Made by a program: the position numbers and the translations under genes
Source of the DNA: Gemmataceae bacterium
GTDB lineage: Bacteria; Planctomycetota; Planctomycetia; Gemmatales; Gemmataceae
Direction: 5' to 3'
Length of the DNA stretch: 45,475 bases
Assembly (NCBI GenBank): GCA_009697105.1
Contig: SIAQ01000031.1
Coordinates: 1-45,475 of the forward strand
In this document: one piece after another, positions 43,295 to 45,475 of the stretch
How the letters are laid out: each line of letters begins with the position of its first letter
Numbering within the stretch: the stretch's first letter is position 1
The notes under the pieces: generated by a model
Told to the model about the DNA's origin: nothing
Databases searched by the model: none
What the model saw: only the letters and a program-made list of their open reading frames with translations

Positions 43295-43879
43295 ATGAAA
43301 AGCATTGTCACCCTCCGCCTGTTGTTACTCGGTGCGCTCGCTATCGCGCTGGTCCCCGCCCACAGCCAGGACAAGCCCACGCGCGAACCCGATGTCATCT
43401 ACGTTCCCACGCCGAATGAGGTTGTGGACAAGATGTTCGAACTCGCCGATATCCGCCCCGGCGAGATCGTCTACGACCTCGGCTGCGGCGATGGACGCAT
43501 TCCCGTCATGGCGGCGAAGAAGTTCGGCGTCCGCACCTGGGGCTTCGACATCAACCCCGTGCGTGTGCGAGAATCACTCGAAAACGTCAAAAAGAATCGC
43601 GTCGAAAACCTAGTCACTATCAAACAGCAGGACATCTTCGAGTTAGACCTCGCCAAGGCGGATGTCATTACCTTGTACCTACTGCCTCGGCTCAACGTGA
43701 AGCTGATCCCGCAACTCGACAAGCTCAAGCCCGGTTGCCGAATTGTGTCGCACGATTTTAACATGGAAGGCGTAAGGCCCAAACGCGAGATCAGCTTTCG
43801 CCCCAGCGACGGCAGCCGCGAGCATCGTGTGTATTTATGGGTGACGCCGTTGGAGAAGGAACGTCCGGGAACGCCGTGA
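43295..43879 (+). CDS. SAM-dependent methyltransferase with an apparent signal peptide
   Basis: A 194-residue class I methyltransferase. The SAM-binding motif I is VYDLGCGDGRIP (60-71), with the acidic residue of motif II in TWGFDINPVRV. ADVITLYLLPRLNVKLIPQL and SHDFNMEG form the later strands. The first 24 residues (MKSIVTLRLLLLGALAIALV, then PAHSQ) look like a cleavable signal peptide, odd for an enzyme that needs cytoplasmic SAM. ATG 43295 has GGAG 6 bases before it; a GTG at 43283 is less likely. The substrate is unknown. Confidence 0.85.
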   Translation: MKSIVTLRLLLLGALAIALVPAHSQDKPTREPDVIYVPTPNEVVDKMFELADIRPGEIVYDLGCGDGRIPVMAAKKFGVRTWGFDINPVRVRESLENVKKNRVENLVTIKQQDIFELDLAKADVITLYLLPRLNVKLIPQLDKLKPGCRIVSHDFNMEGVRPKREISFRPSDGSREHRVYLWVTPLEKERPGTP

Positions 43880-43889
43880 TTGGATTTTC

Positions 43890-43963
43890 GTTTAGCCGGT
43901 CGCCTTTGGCGAGAGCGGTTTGAAATCACGTCGCCCGCGCTCGCCAAAGGTGACCGGCTAAAC
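43890..43963. repeat. GTTTAGCC-family inverted repeat with matched substitutions
   Basis: Arms 43890-43918 and 43935-43963. Relative to the copy at 41476-41551, the left arm has GCCGGTCGCC for GCCGCTCGCC and the right arm has GACCGGC for GAGCGGC, so the change is mirrored and pairing kept. It lies 10 bases after the methyltransferase stop. Confidence 0.88.
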
Positions 43964-43984
43964 GTCTCAATGGGTCCGCACATC

Positions 43985-45361
43985 ATGTTACGCAACCTTT
44001 GTTTCGGAATCGCACTTTTCGTTGCATTTGACGCCGACGCGGGCGATCCGAAAAAGAAGAAATCAACGCCAACCCAACCCGAAGGCCTGAAGGCTTTACA
44101 GCACCCCGATGCAAAAGTGCGCTACCGTGCCACGCAGACGTTGGCTAATCTCGGCCCGACGGCGAAGTTCGCGTTGCCTGAGCTGCGCGAAACACTCAAG
44201 GACAAGAACGTGCAGGTCCGCGTGAAGGCCGTGGAGGCAATTTGGAGGATCGATCCCCCACCCGTGTCGTCGCTGATGCCGACGCTGTTGGCCGCCCTGA
44301 AGGATCCCGACGCCAATGGCCGCGCCGCCGCCCTGCCGGTGATCGCGCTCTTTGGTACAAAAGCGAAGCCCGCCGTGCCCGCGTTGATTGAGGCGTTGAA
44401 GGACGCCAAGCTCAATGTGAAGATGTCAGCAATCACTGCGATTGGCGAGATTGGCCCAACAGCAAAGGCGGCAGCGTTGGCATTGCTTGATATGGCAGAT
44501 GATAAGGAATTCTTCTTGTTAGAGCCGTTCGTCGGCGCCGCCCTGGCGAACTTGGGGGCGACCATCGTGCCGAATCTGGCCGAATCGCTATCGAATAAGT
44601 CTGCGGATCGTCGACAGGTCGCTGCCTATGCGATTGGCGCGATAGGACCGTCGGCGACAGCGGCGATCGGCGACCTTGTCAAAGCGATGGGCCACGCCGA
44701 TTCTGCGACCCGCCGTGGCGTGATCGTCGCCCTGGGGAAGATCGGGCCGTCGGCACGGTCCAGCCTCCCCGCGATTACTGAAAGGCTTGGCGACAACGAC
44801 GTTCCTGTTCGCATCGAGGCGGCCTTGGCCGCATGGCGTGTTTCCGGGAAGGACGACTATTCGTCGCACCTAGTTATCATCCTCGCTCACAAATCGCCAG
44901 AGTACCGTGATGCCGCCTGTCAGGCCTTGGCGACCATGAAAGCCGCTGCCAAAGGCGCGGTCAATCCCTTGGTCGGTTTGCTCAATGATAAAGAGCTGCA
45001 CGTGCGAGCCATCACCACGCTCGGCGCAATCGGTCCCGATGCGAAGCTCGCCCTTCCCGATCTCACCAAGGGCCTGAACGACAAGGACGCCGAGGTTCAG
45101 CTCTGGACCGCCTACGCCGTTTGGCAGATCACCGGCGACACGAAAGAGTCGCTGCCGATCATCGAGCAAGCCCTCGCCTCCGAGTCGCTTTACCGCCTAG
45201 CCGCCCACTTGCTCGGCGAGATGGGCGTCGCCGCTCAGCCCGCGCTGCGAACGCTTATAGCCATCTATCGCGAAGACGACGACGCCCGGTTCCGCCAAGC
45301 CGTCGGCGCCGCCATCAAAAAGATCGACCCGCAGATGGGGATGAAATTGGGGATAAGATAA
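43985..45361 (+). CDS. Secreted HEAT-repeat protein
   Basis: A 458-residue exported protein with a signal peptide (MLRNLCFGIALFVAFDADA) followed by a Lys-rich linker. The rest is a regular array of about ten HEAT/PBS-lyase-type helical repeats of 35-40 residues, for example ALQHPDAKVRYRATQTLANL, ALKDAKLNVKMSAITAIGEI, MGHADSATRRGVIVALGKIG and LNDKDAEVQLWTAYAVWQIT. Such arrays bind other proteins; the partner is unknown. ATG 43985 gives the best signal; an in-frame ATG at 43970 is an alternative, and neither has a clear ribosome-binding site. Confidence 0.88.
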   Translation: MLRNLCFGIALFVAFDADAGDPKKKKSTPTQPEGLKALQHPDAKVRYRATQTLANLGPTAKFALPELRETLKDKNVQVRVKAVEAIWRIDPPPVSSLMPTLLAALKDPDANGRAAALPVIALFGTKAKPAVPALIEALKDAKLNVKMSAITAIGEIGPTAKAAALALLDMADDKEFFLLEPFVGAALANLGATIVPNLAESLSNKSADRRQVAAYAIGAIGPSATAAIGDLVKAMGHADSATRRGVIVALGKIGPSARSSLPAITERLGDNDVPVRIEAALAAWRVSGKDDYSSHLVIILAHKSPEYRDAACQALATMKAAAKGAVNPLVGLLNDKELHVRAITTLGAIGPDAKLALPDLTKGLNDKDAEVQLWTAYAVWQITGDTKESLPIIEQALASESLYRLAAHLLGEMGVAAQPALRTLIAIYREDDDARFRQAVGAAIKKIDPQMGMKLGIR

Positions 45362-45420
45362 AACAAGCTATGCCTCGCACGGTAGAAATTTTTGCTCTTT
45401 CGAATTGACCAAAAGATTAC

Positions 45421-45475
45421 CGAGCCGCGACCGTCAGGGAGCGGCCGACATAATCCGCACGGCATCTTGTCGGCC
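45421..45475. repeat. Palindromic repeat at the right edge
   Basis: The strand reads CGAGCCGCGACCGTCAGGGA at 45421-45440; the reverse translation LPDGRGSV is a frequent artefact of planctomycete repeats. GGCCGACA (45443-45450) pairs with TGTCGGCC (45468-45475). The element continues past the edge. The bases 45362-45420 show no gene. Confidence 0.65.

Noticed and set aside
45265..45465. 66-codon minus-strand frame containing LPDGRGSV
   Set aside because: The string is a translation of a dispersed planctomycete repeat and overlaps the end of the HEAT-repeat gene.
1..45475. tRNA, rRNA or riboswitch genes
   Set aside because: Looked for cloverleaf acceptor patterns, conserved rRNA words and common riboswitch leaders by eye; none was convincing. 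A covariance-model scan would be decisive.

Overview
The window reads as chromosomal DNA of a planctomycete, most likely of the Gemmata group (Gemmataceae or a close relative). The evidence is the combination of DUF1549/DUF1553 and DUF1501 proteins, three DUF1559 proteins, a DUF1080 protein, Tat-exported sugar-isomerase-like and HEAT-repeat proteins, GC-rich coding DNA, and intergenic palindromes of the kind common in these genomes. The assignment is from family content only; no rRNA or tRNA gene was seen. About 41 genes or gene remnants are supported.

Layout. 0-8.5 kb: the edge of a probable IS630-like transposase, an orphan histidine kinase, a FlgI-like HEAT-repeat lipoprotein, the chromosome-condensation ATPase SMC and a LarA-type racemase. 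8.6-15.4 kb: an accessory island with three toxin-antitoxin pairs (HigBA, a VapBC whose PIN toxin is frameshifted, and a MazF/PemK-like pair). Between them lie a small LuxR-type HTH gene, a DUF1549-DUF1501 pair split by a dead four-helix-bundle (S23) gene, and an unknown secreted protein. 15.4-22.2 kb: a WD40 protein, a DTW-domain tRNA-modifying enzyme, a cytochrome P450 relic, serA, and a leftward Uma2-DUF1559-DUF1559 operon. 22.4-30.9 kb: a pseudopilin-like DUF1559 protein with a small lipoprotein, rhomboid, an MBL hydrolase, DUF1080, HemD with an unknown partner, and a MauG-type di-haem peroxidase beside a Cys/His-rich secreted protein. 31-34 kb: an envelope protein-folding group (membrane-anchored HtrA, then two FKBP isomerases). 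34-45.4 kb: a large DUF1549/DUF1553 protein with an Ig-like domain, a broken HicB, a sugar isomerase-like protein, a leftward three-gene cell-envelope glycolipid operon (LPG-synthase-like membrane protein, GT2 glycosyltransferase, GT39-like membrane protein), an APC permease, an exported-looking methyltransferase and a HEAT-repeat protein.

The most striking property is between the genes. More than twenty intergenic spots carry an inverted repeat or half of one. They belong to at least ten unrelated sequence families, yet share one architecture: two arms of about 20-49 bp around a loop of about 10-90 nt. One family (ending in GTTTAGCC) occurs at seven sites. In one of its copies both arms carry the same substitution, so pairing is kept. 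No REP-associated transposase is present in the window to explain them.

The best regulatory call is the higBA promoter. A perfect 17-bp palindrome fills the spacer between a -35 and a -10 box.
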